Part shown: positions 53,772 through 61,898 of the stretch, one piece after another | How positions within the stretch are numbered: the first letter of the stretch is position 1 | Layout of the letters: every line of letters starts with the position of its first letter | Assembly: GCA_001897745.1 (NCBI GenBank) | Contig: MKUH01000029.1 | Location: 1-64,000 of the forward strand | Reading direction: 5' to 3' | Length of the DNA: 64,000 nucleotides | DNA from: Candidatus Accumulibacter sp. 66-26 | GTDB lineage: Bacteria > Pseudomonadota > Gammaproteobacteria > Burkholderiales > Rhodocyclaceae | Notes under the pieces: generated by a model | Told to the model about the DNA's origin: nothing | The model's database searches: none | Seen by the model: only the letters and a program-made list of their open reading frames with translations | Program-made: the position numbers and the translations under genes

Positions 53772-54781
53772 GCATGGGCATCGACCTTCCCCTGATCTGG
53801 GCGCTGATCGTCGTCTTCAGCATCATGATGTACGTCGTGATGGACGGCTTCGACCTCGGCATCGGCATCCTCTACCCCTTCTTCCCGGAGCGCGAGCAGC
53901 GCGACGTGATGATGAACACCGTGGCGCCGGTCTGGGACGGCAACGAGACCTGGCTGGTGCTCGGCGGCGCCGGCCTGATGGCGGCCTTCCCGCTGGCCTA
54001 CGCGGTGATCCTGAGCGCCTTCTACCTGCCGCTGTGCTTCATGCTGATGGCGCTGATCTTCCGCGGCGTCGCCTTCGAATTCCGCTTCAAGGCGCGCGAG
54101 CACGAGCGCCACGTCTGGGACAAGGCCTTCATCGGCGGCTCGCTCGCCGCCACCTTCTTCCAGGGCGTGACGCTCGGCGCCTACCTGCGCGGCCTGCCGC
54201 TCGTCGATCAGGCCTACGCCGGCGGCCCACTCGACTGGATCAGCCCGTTCGCGCTGTTCACCGGCCTCGGCCTGATCGCCACCTACGCGCTGCTCGGCAG
54301 CACCTGGCTGATCATGAAGACCGACGGCGAACTGCGCGCGCGCGCCATCGCCCTCACGCGCAAGCTGGTCTGGCTGCTGCTCGCGGCCATCGTCGCGGTC
54401 AGCGTGTGGACGCCGCTCGCCGACCCCGCCGTCGCGCAGCGCTGGTTCAGCCTGCCCAACCTGTTCTGGTTCGCGCCGGTGCCGCTGCTCGTCGCGGCGT
54501 GCATGTACTTCCTGCTGCGCGCGCTGCGCGGCGAGCCGCACGCGGCGCCCTTCATCCTCACGCTGGCGCTCGTCTTCCTCGGCTACAGCGGCCTCGGGAT
54601 CAGCCTGTGGCCGAACATCATCCCGCCCGGCGTGAGCATCTGGGCGGCCTCGGCGCCGCCGCAGAGCCAGGGCTTCACGCTGGTCGGCGCGCTGCTCATC
54701 ATTCCCTTCATCCTGACCTACACCGCGTGGTCGTACTACGTCTTCCGCGGCAAGGTCAAAGCGGGCGAGGGGTATCACTGA
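53768..54781 (+). CDS. cioB: cytochrome bd-type quinol oxidase subunit II (CioB type)
   Basis: The protein has 337 residues from ATG 53768, which overlaps the cioA stop. ATG 53774 is the better-spaced start relative to GGAGG at 53761-53765 and would give 335 residues. It has eight to nine helices and the family signature MMYVVMDGFDLGIGIL, followed by WDGNETWLVLGG. It forms the heterodimeric partner that stabilises the heme-bearing subunit I. The stop overlaps the start of the DUF2474 gene. Confidence 0.93.
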   Translation: MSMGIDLPLIWALIVVFSIMMYVVMDGFDLGIGILYPFFPEREQRDVMMNTVAPVWDGNETWLVLGGAGLMAAFPLAYAVILSAFYLPLCFMLMALIFRGVAFEFRFKAREHERHVWDKAFIGGSLAATFFQGVTLGAYLRGLPLVDQAYAGGPLDWISPFALFTGLGLIATYALLGSTWLIMKTDGELRARAIALTRKLVWLLLAAIVAVSVWTPLADPAVAQRWFSLPNLFWFAPVPLLVAACMYFLLRALRGEPHAAPFILTLALVFLGYSGLGISLWPNIIPPGVSIWAASAPPQSQGFTLVGALLIIPFILTYTAWSYYVFRGKVKAGEGYH

Positions 54782-54963
54782 TGGTGCGGAACGGGGGCAC
54801 CGGGTCAGACGACAGCTGCGGCGGACGCGACGGCGAAGGAGCCGGTCCGTGGTGGAAGCGCGTCGGCTGGCTGCTGCTGATCTGGAGCGCCGGCGTCGCC
54901 GCCCTCGCCGTTTTCGCTTTCGGCCTGCGCCTGCTGATGCGGGCGGCCGGGCTGAGCCTCTGA
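54781..54963 (+). CDS. DUF2474 small membrane subunit (CioX-like)
   Basis: The protein has 60 residues. A glycine-rich hydrophilic N-terminus is followed by PWWKRVGWLLLIWSAGVAALAVFAFGL-type hydrophobic sequence, a single membrane helix. Small one-helix proteins of this family lie after cioB in many proteobacteria and resemble the CydX stabilising subunit of E. coli bd oxidase in place and size. ATG 54781 shares its A with the cioB stop, indicating tight coupling. Confidence 0.82.
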   Translation: MVRNGGTGSDDSCGGRDGEGAGPWWKRVGWLLLIWSAGVAALAVFAFGLRLLMRAAGLSL

Positions 54964-55018
54964 CGCGGAACGCTCGCGCGCCGGACCTGCACGACGCCGC
55001 CGCCGGATTGCCGCCGGG

Positions 55019-55975
55019 CTACTTGCCCCGGCCCGGTTCACCGTCCGGCGCCTTGCCCGTATAAGGCATCCAGCGCACGGCCTGCGCGTTCGCCTCGGGC
55101 TGCAGCGTGACGTGGGCGATCCCCTGATGCTCCAGCGCGTGGCGCGCCGCGGCGAGCACCTGCGGCCAGCCGTCGAGCGAATCGACGACGAGGTGCGCCG
55201 AGAGCGCGATGCGGTTCGACGACAGCGTCCAGATGTGCAGGTCATGCACCGAGCGCACGCCCGGCACGGCGGCCAGCGCGCGCCCGACCGCCTCGGTCGA
55301 CAGGTGCGCCGGCACGCCCTCCATCAGCGCGTGCAGCACCTCGCGCAGCAGGCGCAGGCTGGAGACCAGCAGCAGCACGCAGATCAGCAGCGAGAGCAGC
55401 GGATCGATCGGCGTCCAGCCGGTCCACATCACGACCAGCCCGGCGGCCAGCGCGGCGACCGAGCCGAACAGGTCGCCGATCACGTGCAGCAGGGCGCCGC
55501 GCGTGTTCATCGTCTGCTCGCCGTGCATCAAGAGCCAGGCGACGCCGACGTTGATCGCGAGGCCGACGACGGCGACGACGGTCACCGCCTCGCCGTTGAC
55601 CGCGCTCGGTGCGAGGAAGCGGTGCACGGCGGCCCAGGCGATGCCGCCGACCACGAGCACCATGAAGACCACGTTGAACAGCGCGGCGAGCGTCTCGACG
55701 CGGCCGTAGCCGTAGGTGTGGCGCTGCGACGGCGGACGCTGCGCGAGCCAGGCGGCGAAGGCGGCGAGCCCGAGTGAGGCGCTGTCGGTGACCATGTGCG
55801 CGGCGTCGCCGAGCAGCGCCAGCGACCCCGACCAGAAGCCGGCGAGCGCCTCGACGCCGGCGAAGGCGAGCGTCAGCAGCAGCGCCCAGCGCAGGCGCGG
55901 GCCGGCGTCGGCGTGATGGTGGTGATGGCCGTGCGCGTGATCGTGCGCGGCGTGGTCGTGGCGATGGGCGCTCAT
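55019..55975 (-). CDS. cation diffusion facilitator (zinc/cobalt/cadmium exporter)
   Basis: The protein has 318 residues with six helices. The N-terminus is histidine-rich (HRHDHAAHDHAHGHHHHH), common in zinc CDF proteins. The transport site is visible as LLGDAAHMVTD on helix 2 and LHVIGDLFGS on helix 5, with a C-terminal cytoplasmic dimer domain (VPGVRSVHDLHIWTL). It exports divalent metals, probably Zn2+, in exchange for protons. It lies 40 bases after the LutC-like gene on the same strand, so it may be the last gene of the nap-exb-mod array. Confidence 0.92.
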   Translation of the reverse strand: MSAHRHDHAAHDHAHGHHHHHADAGPRLRWALLLTLAFAGVEALAGFWSGSLALLGDAAHMVTDSASLGLAAFAAWLAQRPPSQRHTYGYGRVETLAALFNVVFMVLVVGGIAWAAVHRFLAPSAVNGEAVTVVAVVGLAINVGVAWLLMHGEQTMNTRGALLHVIGDLFGSVAALAAGLVVMWTGWTPIDPLLSLLICVLLLVSSLRLLREVLHALMEGVPAHLSTEAVGRALAAVPGVRSVHDLHIWTLSSNRIALSAHLVVDSLDGWPQVLAAARHALEHQGIAHVTLQPEANAQAVRWMPYTGKAPDGEPGRGK

Positions 55976-56015
55976 GGGACGGCGTGACGGAAGGTTGGCG
56001 GCAGGCGTCGCCGCG

Positions 56016-56726
56016 TCACTCGTCGGCGACGACGATCAGGTGCACGCGGTACGGGCCGTGCGCGCCGAGGACGATGGTCTGCTCGATGTCGCCGGTGCGC
56101 GACGGGCCGGAGACGAAATTCACCGCGCGCGGCAGGGCGCCGTGCTCGGCGCGCAGCAGGGCGAAGCCCTCCTCCATGCCGGCGACGACGCGCGAGGCGG
56201 GCACCACGGCGATGTGCGTTTCCGGCAGCAGGCTGGTCGTGGCCGCGGTCTCGTTGCCGGAGAGCAGCATCAGCGAGCCGGTTTCGGCGATCGCGCAGAA
56301 GACGCCGGTGATGCCGACCAGATCGTCGGGCGCCGCGGCGCGCGGCTCGACGGCGAGGCCGGCGGCCGCCCAATCGAGTCCGCCGAGGCGCGGCCAGCAG
56401 ACGGCGCGGGCCGCGAGGCCGGTAGCGGCGAGATAGCGGGCGACGGCGGCCGGCACCTCGGCGCTGCCGGCGACCGTGTCGACGGTCGAGGACATCGCCT
56501 CGGAGCGCGCGCGGAAGCGCTGCACGAGTTCGCCCTGCGGCAGCGCGGCGAGCGCCGGGCGCGGCCCGGACGGACGCGCGGCGATGTGGTCGAGCGCCGC
56601 CTGGCGGCGGGCGGCGGCCTGCGCCGGGTCGGCGGCGGGGTCCTGCTTGAGGGCGGCGCGCACGCGGCCGAGGATGTCTTCGCGGGAAGTGTCGCTGGAT
56701 GTGTCGCGGGAGGTGTTTTGGCTCAT
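56016..56726 (-). CDS. LUD-domain protein (LutC-like)
   Basis: The protein has 236 residues. The LUD core is clear: DLVGITGVFCAIAETGSLML, TTSLLPETHIAVVPASRVV, and VNFVSGPSRTGDIEQTIVLGAHGP. LutC works with LutA and LutB in lactate oxidation, but neither is near, so this is a stand-alone member of unknown role. The N-terminus has a serine/threonine/aspartate repeat from 12-bp DNA units. ATG 56726 overlaps the stop of modC by four bases, so it is co-translated with the molybdate importer, an unexplained pairing. Confidence 0.85.
   Translation of the reverse strand: MSQNTSRDTSSDTSREDILGRVRAALKQDPAADPAQAAARRQAALDHIAARPSGPRPALAALPQGELVQRFRARSEAMSSTVDTVAGSAEVPAAVARYLAATGLAARAVCWPRLGGLDWAAAGLAVEPRAAAPDDLVGITGVFCAIAETGSLMLLSGNETAATTSLLPETHIAVVPASRVVAGMEEGFALLRAEHGALPRAVNFVSGPSRTGDIEQTIVLGAHGPYRVHLIVVADE
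56677..56712 (-). repeat. three imperfect 12-bp repeats at the start of the LUD gene
   Basis: Units like GTGTCGCGGGAG and GTGTCGCTGGAT encode a short T-S-R/S-D pattern directly after the start. They are in frame and imperfect. Confidence 0.65.
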
Positions 56727-57868
56727 GGATGCAATTCTTGCAGAGTTTCGGGCGGAAGGTCGGAAAACGAGCGGAAGGCGTCGATCACGGCGGGATCGGG
56801 CGGCAGCAGGCGGATCGCCGCGCGCTGCAGTTGCAGCGGCACGACGGCGCCCGGCGCGATGCCGCGGCGCGCCGCCACCGAGGCGCCGATGGCGAAGGAC
56901 AGCGCGGCGTCGCCGACGCGCGCCGTGACGCTGGCGTGGCCGCGCCAGGAGAGCGCTTCGGCGACGCGGGCGCAGAGCGTGTTCTCGCGCGTCTGCTGGT
57001 CCTCGCGCACGAGCACGACGCCGGCCGCCGGCACCACCCAGCACACCGTCGCGCCGGGCGCGAAGGCCGGCGTGTAGGGCGCGAGCAGCGTGCGGCCCAG
57101 CCATTCGAAGGCCGTCGCGCCGTCCTCCGGCAGGTGGCGCAGCACCTTGCCGGCGAACAGGTTGGGCTGGTCGGTCAGGCGCGCCACCAGCGCGCTCGCC
57201 GGCTGCGCCAGCATCTCGGCCGGCGCCGCCGTCTGCAGCGTGCGGCCGTGGTGCAGCACGGTCATGCGGTCGGCGAGCAGGCTCGCTTCTTCGAGGTCGT
57301 GCGTGACGAGGACGATCGGGATGTCCAGCGAGCGGCGCAGCTGCACGAGCTGGCGCAGGAGCTTGCGCCGCGTCACCTGATCGACCGCCGAGAAGGGTTC
57401 GTCGAGCAGCAGCACGCGCGGTTCGCGCGCCAGCGCGCGGGCGAGGGCCACGCGCTGCTGCTGGCCGCCGGACAGTTCGCCCGGCTGGCGCGCTTCGAGG
57501 CCGTCGAGATTGACCCGCGCCAGCCACTCGCGCGCCCGCGCGGCGCGCTCTGGCGGCGGCAGATGGCCGAGCGCGACCGTCACGTTGGCCAGCGCGCTCA
57601 TGTGCGGAAACAGCGCGTAGTGCTGGAAGACGAAGCCGACGCGGCGCTGCTGCGGCGGCACGTCGATGCCGGCGCCGGCGTCGTACCAGGTCTGCCCGGC
57701 GCAGCGCACGAAGCCGCCGGCCGGCCGGTGCAGGCCGGCGAGGCAGCGCAGCAGCGTCGATTTGCCGCTGCCCGACGGGCCGACCAGCGCGAGCAGTTCG
57801 CCGCGCGCGCATGCGATGTCGGCGGCGAGCGGGATCGGCGCCGCCTGTTCGAGGCGCGCTTCGAGCAT
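56723..57868 (-). CDS. modC: molybdate ABC transporter ATPase
   Basis: The protein has 381 residues. Walker A (GPSGSGKST), Q loop ([10 protein letters not shown]), signature ([15 protein letters not shown]), Walker B ([12 protein letters not shown]) and the H loop ([10 protein letters not shown]) are intact. A C-terminal TOBE/MOP-like domain of about 110 residues could bind molybdate and control the pump. It hydrolyses ATP to drive uptake through ModB. ATG 57868 shares one base with the modB stop (TGATG). The stop overlaps the LUD gene. Alternative anion substrates such as tungstate or sulfate cannot be excluded from ModC alone. Confidence 0.9.
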   Translation of the reverse strand: MLEARLEQAAPIPLAADIACARGELLALVGPSGSGKSTLLRCLAGLHRPAGGFVRCAGQTWYDAGAGIDVPPQQRRVGFVFQHYALFPHMSALANVTVALGHLPPPERAARAREWLARVNLDGLEARQPGELSGGQQQRVALARALAREPRVLLLDEPFSAVDQVTRRKLLRQLVQLRRSLDIPIVLVTHDLEEASLLADRMTVLHHGRTLQTAAPAEMLAQPASALVARLTDQPNLFAGKVLRHLPEDGATAFEWLGRTLLAPYTPAFAPGATVCWVVPAAGVVLVREDQQTRENTLCARVAEALSWRGHASVTARVGDAALSFAIGASVAARRGIAPGAVVPLQLQRAAIRLLPPDPAVIDAFRSFSDLPPETLQELHP

Positions 57869-58530
57869 CAGCGCGGCCCTCCGCGCCGGCCGAGGCGGTA
57901 CACCAGCATCACGGCGACGAAGGACAGGCCGAGCAGCAATGCCGACATGCCGGCCGCCGCCGAATCGTTGAAGGCCTGCACCTGATCGTAAATGGCGATG
58001 GCGATCGTCTTCGTCTCGCCCGGCAGATTGCCGCCGACCATCAGGACGACGCCGAATTCGCCGAGCGTGTGCGCGAAGGTCAGCGCCAGCGCGGCGGCGA
58101 TGCCCGGCCAGGCGAGCGGCAGCTCGATGCGCAGGAAGGTCTGCCAGCGCGACAGGCCGGACACCCAGGCCGCCTCGCGCACCTCGCGCGGAATCGCGGC
58201 GAAGGCGCGCTGCATCGGCTGCACGGCGAACGGCAGGTTGAAGACGAGCGAGGCGAGGAGCAGACCGTCGAAGCTGAAGACCAGCGCGCGCCCGGTCAGC
58301 GCGTGGTAGGCCTGGCCGAGCGGCGAGGCGCCGCCGAAACCGAGCAGCAGGTAGTAGCCGAGCACGGTCGGCGGCAGCACGAGCGGCAGCATGATCGCCG
58401 CCTCCAGCGCGCCCTGCCCGGCGAAGCGCGACCACGCGAGGCGGCGCGCCAGCCAGACGGAAAACGGCAGCAGGACGAACGCCGTGGCGGCGGCGAGCTT
58501 CAGCGAGAGGGTGAGCGCCTGCCAGTCCAT
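57868..58530 (-). CDS. modB: molybdate ABC transporter permease
   Basis: The protein has 220 residues, standard for ModB, with five or six helices. The ABC permease loop that contacts the ATPase reads EAAWVSGLSRWQTFLRIELPLAWPG, and FAHTLGEFGVVLMVGGN is typical of the molybdate subfamily. It lies 8 bases after modA and overlaps modC. It forms a homodimer in the inner membrane. Confidence 0.93.
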   Translation of the reverse strand: MDWQALTLSLKLAAATAFVLLPFSVWLARRLAWSRFAGQGALEAAIMLPLVLPPTVLGYYLLLGFGGASPLGQAYHALTGRALVFSFDGLLLASLVFNLPFAVQPMQRAFAAIPREVREAAWVSGLSRWQTFLRIELPLAWPGIAAALALTFAHTLGEFGVVLMVGGNLPGETKTIAIAIYDQVQAFNDSAAAGMSALLLGLSFVAVMLVYRLGRRGGPR

Positions 58531-58538
58531 CGTCGCGT

Positions 58539-59405
58539 TCAGCGCGCCGGCAGCGTGAAGCCGTGGCGCTCGAAGACGGCGCGCGCCGCCGGCTGCTGCA
58601 GGTAGTCGTAGAAGCGTTGCGCATCGGCGCCGGCCTTGCGCGTCAGCGCCATGCGCTGGCGCAGCGGCGGATGCCAGTCCGCCGGCAGCAGCGCCGATTC
58701 GCCGAGCTTGGCCACTTCCGGCGAACGCGCCAGCGACCAGGCGACGATGCCGCCCTGCGTCGAGCCGCTGGTCGCGAACTGCGCCGCCTGCGCGACGTTC
58801 TCGCCGAGCACCAGCCGGCCCCGCAGCGCCTCCCAGACGCCGACCCGCTGCAGGGCGGCGCGCGCCGCGCGGCCGTAGGGCGCATGTTCGGGATTGGCGA
58901 TGGCGAAGCGCTGCACGCGCCCGTCGGCGACGGCGGCGACGAGGTCCTTCAACTCGCCGTCGGCTTTCAGTTTAGAGCCGTGCGGCACGAGCAGCGCGAT
59001 GCGACCGATCGCGTAGAGCGCGCCTTCGTCGCGCAGGAAGCCCTGCGCGGCGAGTTTCAGGACGTAGTCCTCGTCGGCCGAGAGAAAGAGATCGAAGGGC
59101 GCGCCCTGCGGTATCTGCCGCGCGAAGTTGCCGGACGAGCCGAAAGCGAGCTGCACCGCCTGCCCGCTCTCCTTCTCGTAGTTCGCCGCGATCTCGCCGA
59201 GCGCGAACTTGAGGTCGGCGGCAGCGGCGACGACGACCGGCGCCGCATGCGCAGCGGGCACGACGACGGCCCCCAGCCCGCAGGCGAGCAGCAGGCAGAG
59301 GAAGACGCGACGAATCGAGCGAATCGGCGCGAGAAAGGTCGGCGAGCGGCGAGCGGGAAAGAGAGAAGCGGGGAGCATGGGCGGCAATCCGGAAGGCCGC
59401 AGCAT
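58539..59405 (-). CDS. modA: molybdate-binding periplasmic protein
   Basis: The protein has 288 residues from ATG 59405, chosen because AGGAGG precedes it at ideal spacing; ATG 59378 is inside. The signal peptide has a long basic n-region before FLCLLLACGLGAVVVPAAHA. The mature protein shows the ModA pattern: VVAAAADLKFALGEIAANY, FGSSGNFARQIPQGAPFDLFLSADEDY, IANPEHAPYGRAA. The two serines in GSSGN are oxyanion ligands. It captures molybdate (or tungstate) for ModBC, the metal for the NapA cofactor encoded about 2.5 kb upstream. Confidence 0.93.
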   Translation of the reverse strand: MLRPSGLPPMLPASLFPARRSPTFLAPIRSIRRVFLCLLLACGLGAVVVPAAHAAPVVVAAAADLKFALGEIAANYEKESGQAVQLAFGSSGNFARQIPQGAPFDLFLSADEDYVLKLAAQGFLRDEGALYAIGRIALLVPHGSKLKADGELKDLVAAVADGRVQRFAIANPEHAPYGRAARAALQRVGVWEALRGRLVLGENVAQAAQFATSGSTQGGIVAWSLARSPEVAKLGESALLPADWHPPLRQRMALTRKAGADAQRFYDYLQQPAARAVFERHGFTLPAR

Positions 59406-59478
59406 GATAGCCCTCCTGCCCCGGCGGAGCAAAGCGCCGCGCCGGGAACGCCCGCCCCGGCACGGCGCGCGGCGGCGC

Positions 59479-59892
59479 TCAGCCGGGCTCGGTAACGAAG
59501 CCGATCCGCAGCAGGCCGCTGCGGGCGAGAACGGACAAGGTGCGCGCCATTTCCCCGTAGGGCACCGCCGCGTCGCCCTTGAGATGGATTTCGGTGTCCG
59601 GCGCCGCAGCGGCGAGCCGGGCGGCACGCCGCTCCAGTTCGGCCGGCGTCACCGCCTCGCCGTTCCAGTGGAGCCGCCCATCGCGTTGCACGGCGATCTC
59701 GACGTGCTCGGCGCGCGTCACGTTGGGACGGCTGCTCGCCTGCGGCAGTTCGAGCTTGACCGCGTGCGTCAGCAGCGGCGCGGTGACGATGAAGACGACG
59801 AGCAGCACCAGCATGACGTCGACCAGCGGGATGACGTTGATTTCCGACAGCGGCCGCCCGCCGGCCCCCGAGCCCAGCGTTCCCAGCCCCAT
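59479..59892 (-). CDS. exbD: ExbD/TolR-family energy-transducing protein
   Basis: The protein has 137 residues from ATG 59892, which shares one base with the exbB stop; a GTG three bases upstream is possible. One membrane helix (VIPLVDVMLVLLVVFIVTAP) carries the aspartate essential for proton use. The periplasmic part has HLKGDAAVPYGEMARTLSVL, typical of ExbD/TolR. With ExbB it converts proton-motive force into movement of TonB or TolA. No tonB or tolA gene is adjacent. The end is 73 bases before modA on the same strand. Confidence 0.85.
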   Translation of the reverse strand: MGLGTLGSGAGGRPLSEINVIPLVDVMLVLLVVFIVTAPLLTHAVKLELPQASSRPNVTRAEHVEIAVQRDGRLHWNGEAVTPAELERRAARLAAAAPDTEIHLKGDAAVPYGEMARTLSVLARSGLLRIGFVTEPG

Positions 59893-60617
59893 CACGCGGC
59901 TCCCGCGACGCGCAGCGCCGGGGCGCGCCCGCCGCGCAGCAGCGGCGCGCCGGTGACGGCCAGCGTCAGCAGATCGTGCCCGAAGGCGTCGAGGCGGCCG
60001 AGGACGATCCGGTTGCGCCGCGTCAGCGCGTTGTAGCCGAGCACCGCCGGAATCGCCACGGCGAGGCCGATGGCGGTCATGATCAGCGCCTCGCCGACCG
60101 GGCCGGCGACCTTGTCGAGCGTGCCCTGGCCGGACAGGCCGATGGCCAGCAGCGCGTGATAGATGCCCCAGACGGTGCCGAACAGGCCGACGAAGGGCGC
60201 CGTCGATCCGACCGAGGCGAGCAGCGTCAGTCCGCGTTCGAGACGCTCGCTCTCCTCCTCGATGCCCTGACGCAGGGCGCGCGTGAGGAACTCCGACAGG
60301 CCGCCGGCGGCGTCGAGATGGCTGGCGTCGTGCGCCGCGTAGTGCCGGGTCGAATCCAGCGCGATGCGGGCGAGGCGGGCGCAGGGTTCATCGGGCGCCT
60401 CGGGCAGGCCGTCGGCCACCTCGGCGAACGAGCGGGCGCGCCGGAAGCGCGTCAGGAAGGCGGCGCTGCGGCGCCTGAGCAGCCAGTGCCCGAGCAGGCG
60501 GTCGACGATGATTCCCCAGCTGACGAGCGAGGCGAGCAGCATGGCGACGAGGATGAAACGCGCGACATGGTCGGCCTGGGCGAGAAAATGGGTGAAGCCG
60601 AGAGCGGATTCGTTCAT
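59892..60617 (-). CDS. exbB: ExbB/TolQ/MotA-family proton channel protein
   Basis: The protein has 241 residues. Three helices are seen: ARFILVAMLLASLVSWGIIV, then LLASVGSTAPFVGLFGTVWGIYHAL, and ALIMTAIGLAVAIPAVLGYNAL. The last two contain the conserved ExbB/TolQ motifs. The cytoplasmic loop is moderately long. It forms the pentameric channel around ExbD. It follows napC by 82 bases, within which lies a GC-rich hairpin (60656-60673). Confidence 0.9.
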   Translation of the reverse strand: MNESALGFTHFLAQADHVARFILVAMLLASLVSWGIIVDRLLGHWLLRRRSAAFLTRFRRARSFAEVADGLPEAPDEPCARLARIALDSTRHYAAHDASHLDAAGGLSEFLTRALRQGIEEESERLERGLTLLASVGSTAPFVGLFGTVWGIYHALLAIGLSGQGTLDKVAGPVGEALIMTAIGLAVAIPAVLGYNALTRRNRIVLGRLDAFGHDLLTLAVTGAPLLRGGRAPALRVAGAA

Positions 60618-60655
60618 GACGGAAACCTCGGTGCGACGAAACGGGAGAAGAAGGA

Positions 60656-60673
60656 CGCGCGCAGCGGCGCGCG
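60656..60673 (-). terminator. GC hairpin between napC and exbB
   Basis: CGCGCGC pairs with GCGCGCG around a 4-base AGCG loop, a perfect 7-bp stem. No proper T-run follows on the minus strand, so it may attenuate or stabilise nap mRNA rather than end it. Confidence 0.35.
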
Positions 60674-60699
60674 GCAAACGGATTCGGAAACGGGCGATC

Positions 60700-61377
60700 T
60701 CATCGCCCAGCCCCCGCCTCCGGCGCCCCGTCGCCGTGCGTGATTTCAAGGGCGCCTTCGTTGAACCTTCCGATGTGCTGGTCGACGGCCGGCAACTGGT
60801 GGGCGATGCCCTTGTGGCAGTCGATGCAGGTCTTGCCCTCGTCGAAAGCCTTCGGATGCTCGCGCGCCGGACGCATGCCCTGCATGCTGTAGTCCATGTA
60901 GTTGAAGTTGTGGCAGTTGCGGCACGGACGCGAATCGGTCGCCTTGAAGCGCCGCCATTCGTTCTCGGCCAGCCTCTGGCGCTTGGCGAGAAACTTCTCG
61001 CGCGTGTCGATGGTGCCGAGAATCTTGTGCAGCACCTCGTTCGAGGCCTGGATCTTGCGCCACATCTTCGGCCCCCACTCCTTCGGCACATGGCAGTCCG
61101 GGCACGTCGCCCGCACGCCGGTGCGGTTCGTGTAGTGGATGGTGTTCTGGTACTCGACGAACACGTTGTCCTTCATTTCGTGGCACGAGATGCAGAACTC
61201 CTCGCGGTTGGTCATTTCCAGCGCCCAGTTGAAGCCGCCCCAGAAGACGATGCCGGCGGCGAACAGGCCGACGGCGGCAAACGGACCGACGCGCTTCAGC
61301 CAGCCGGGGACGAGTTTCCCGACCCACGCGGGAACGAGCTTTCCGAGCCGGGCCAGGAGCGTTTTTTTCGTTTCCAT
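60700..61377 (-). CDS. napC: membrane tetraheme cytochrome c (NapC)
   Basis: The protein has 225 residues. One N-terminal membrane anchor ([20 protein letters not shown]) is followed by four heme sites: CISCH, CPDCH, CRNCH and CIDCH, the NapC/NirT pattern. It takes electrons from quinol and passes them to the NapAB complex in the periplasm. It starts 9 bases after the napB stop. No napG/napH genes are in the array, so NapC is the likely electron entry. Confidence 0.95.
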   Translation of the reverse strand: METKKTLLARLGKLVPAWVGKLVPGWLKRVGPFAAVGLFAAGIVFWGGFNWALEMTNREEFCISCHEMKDNVFVEYQNTIHYTNRTGVRATCPDCHVPKEWGPKMWRKIQASNEVLHKILGTIDTREKFLAKRQRLAENEWRRFKATDSRPCRNCHNFNYMDYSMQGMRPAREHPKAFDEGKTCIDCHKGIAHQLPAVDQHIGRFNEGALEITHGDGAPEAGAGR

Positions 61378-61386
61378 GAAATTTCC

Positions 61387-61824
61387 CTATCTCTTGGCGG
61401 CGGGCTTATAGACGTTCTCGACCAGCGGCGGCGCGTCGAACTGCGGCACGTGGCACTGCAGGCAGAAGTAGCGGCGCGGCGAGATGTTGGGGAGTTTCTT
61501 GTCCTCCCGCGTCAGGTAGTGCGACTTGCCGACCCGGGTCGCCCGGGTCGCTTCCGCGCGCTCGGCGGAGTGGCAGTCCATGCATTTGTTGAAGTTCTGC
61601 GTCACCTCGTAGCCGCGAATGCTGTGCGGAACCAGCGGCGGCTGCCTGGCGTAGTTGCGCGGGATGCTCTCCTTGTCCGCCTCGGGGCGGAACATGTTCA
61701 CCTTCGATTCCTCCTCGATGGAGGCATTGCCCCGTTCGGAACGCAGCGTTTCCTGCGCGGCTGCGCTCCCGGCACAGCACAGGAGCAGCCCGGTCAGCAA
61801 GGCTGCGGCGTGAATCAGTTTCAT
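61387..61824 (-). CDS. napB: periplasmic nitrate reductase diheme subunit (NapB)
   Basis: The protein has 145 residues from ATG 61824; ATG 61833 three codons upstream is an alternative. The signal peptide is IHAAALLTGLLLCCAGSAAA. The two heme sites are CMDCH and CLQCH. Conserved NapB sequence includes PPLVPHSIRGYEVTQNFNKC. It transfers electrons from NapC to NapA. It lies 74 bases after napA and 9 before napC. Confidence 0.95.
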   Translation of the reverse strand: MKLIHAAALLTGLLLCCAGSAAAQETLRSERGNASIEEESKVNMFRPEADKESIPRNYARQPPLVPHSIRGYEVTQNFNKCMDCHSAERAEATRATRVGKSHYLTREDKKLPNISPRRYFCLQCHVPQFDAPPLVENVYKPAAKR

Positions 61825-61898
61825 AGTTCCCATCTCTGTTCATCGGCCGGGCGCAAAGCGCCGGCCACTGTTTTTCTGGAAGACGATCCCTTCGGCGC

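Noticed and set aside
54800..54963. Reading the DUF2474 frame as noise after cioB
   Set aside because: The hydrophobic helix, start-stop overlap with cioB and family-like position argue that it is a real small subunit, so it was kept as a gene.
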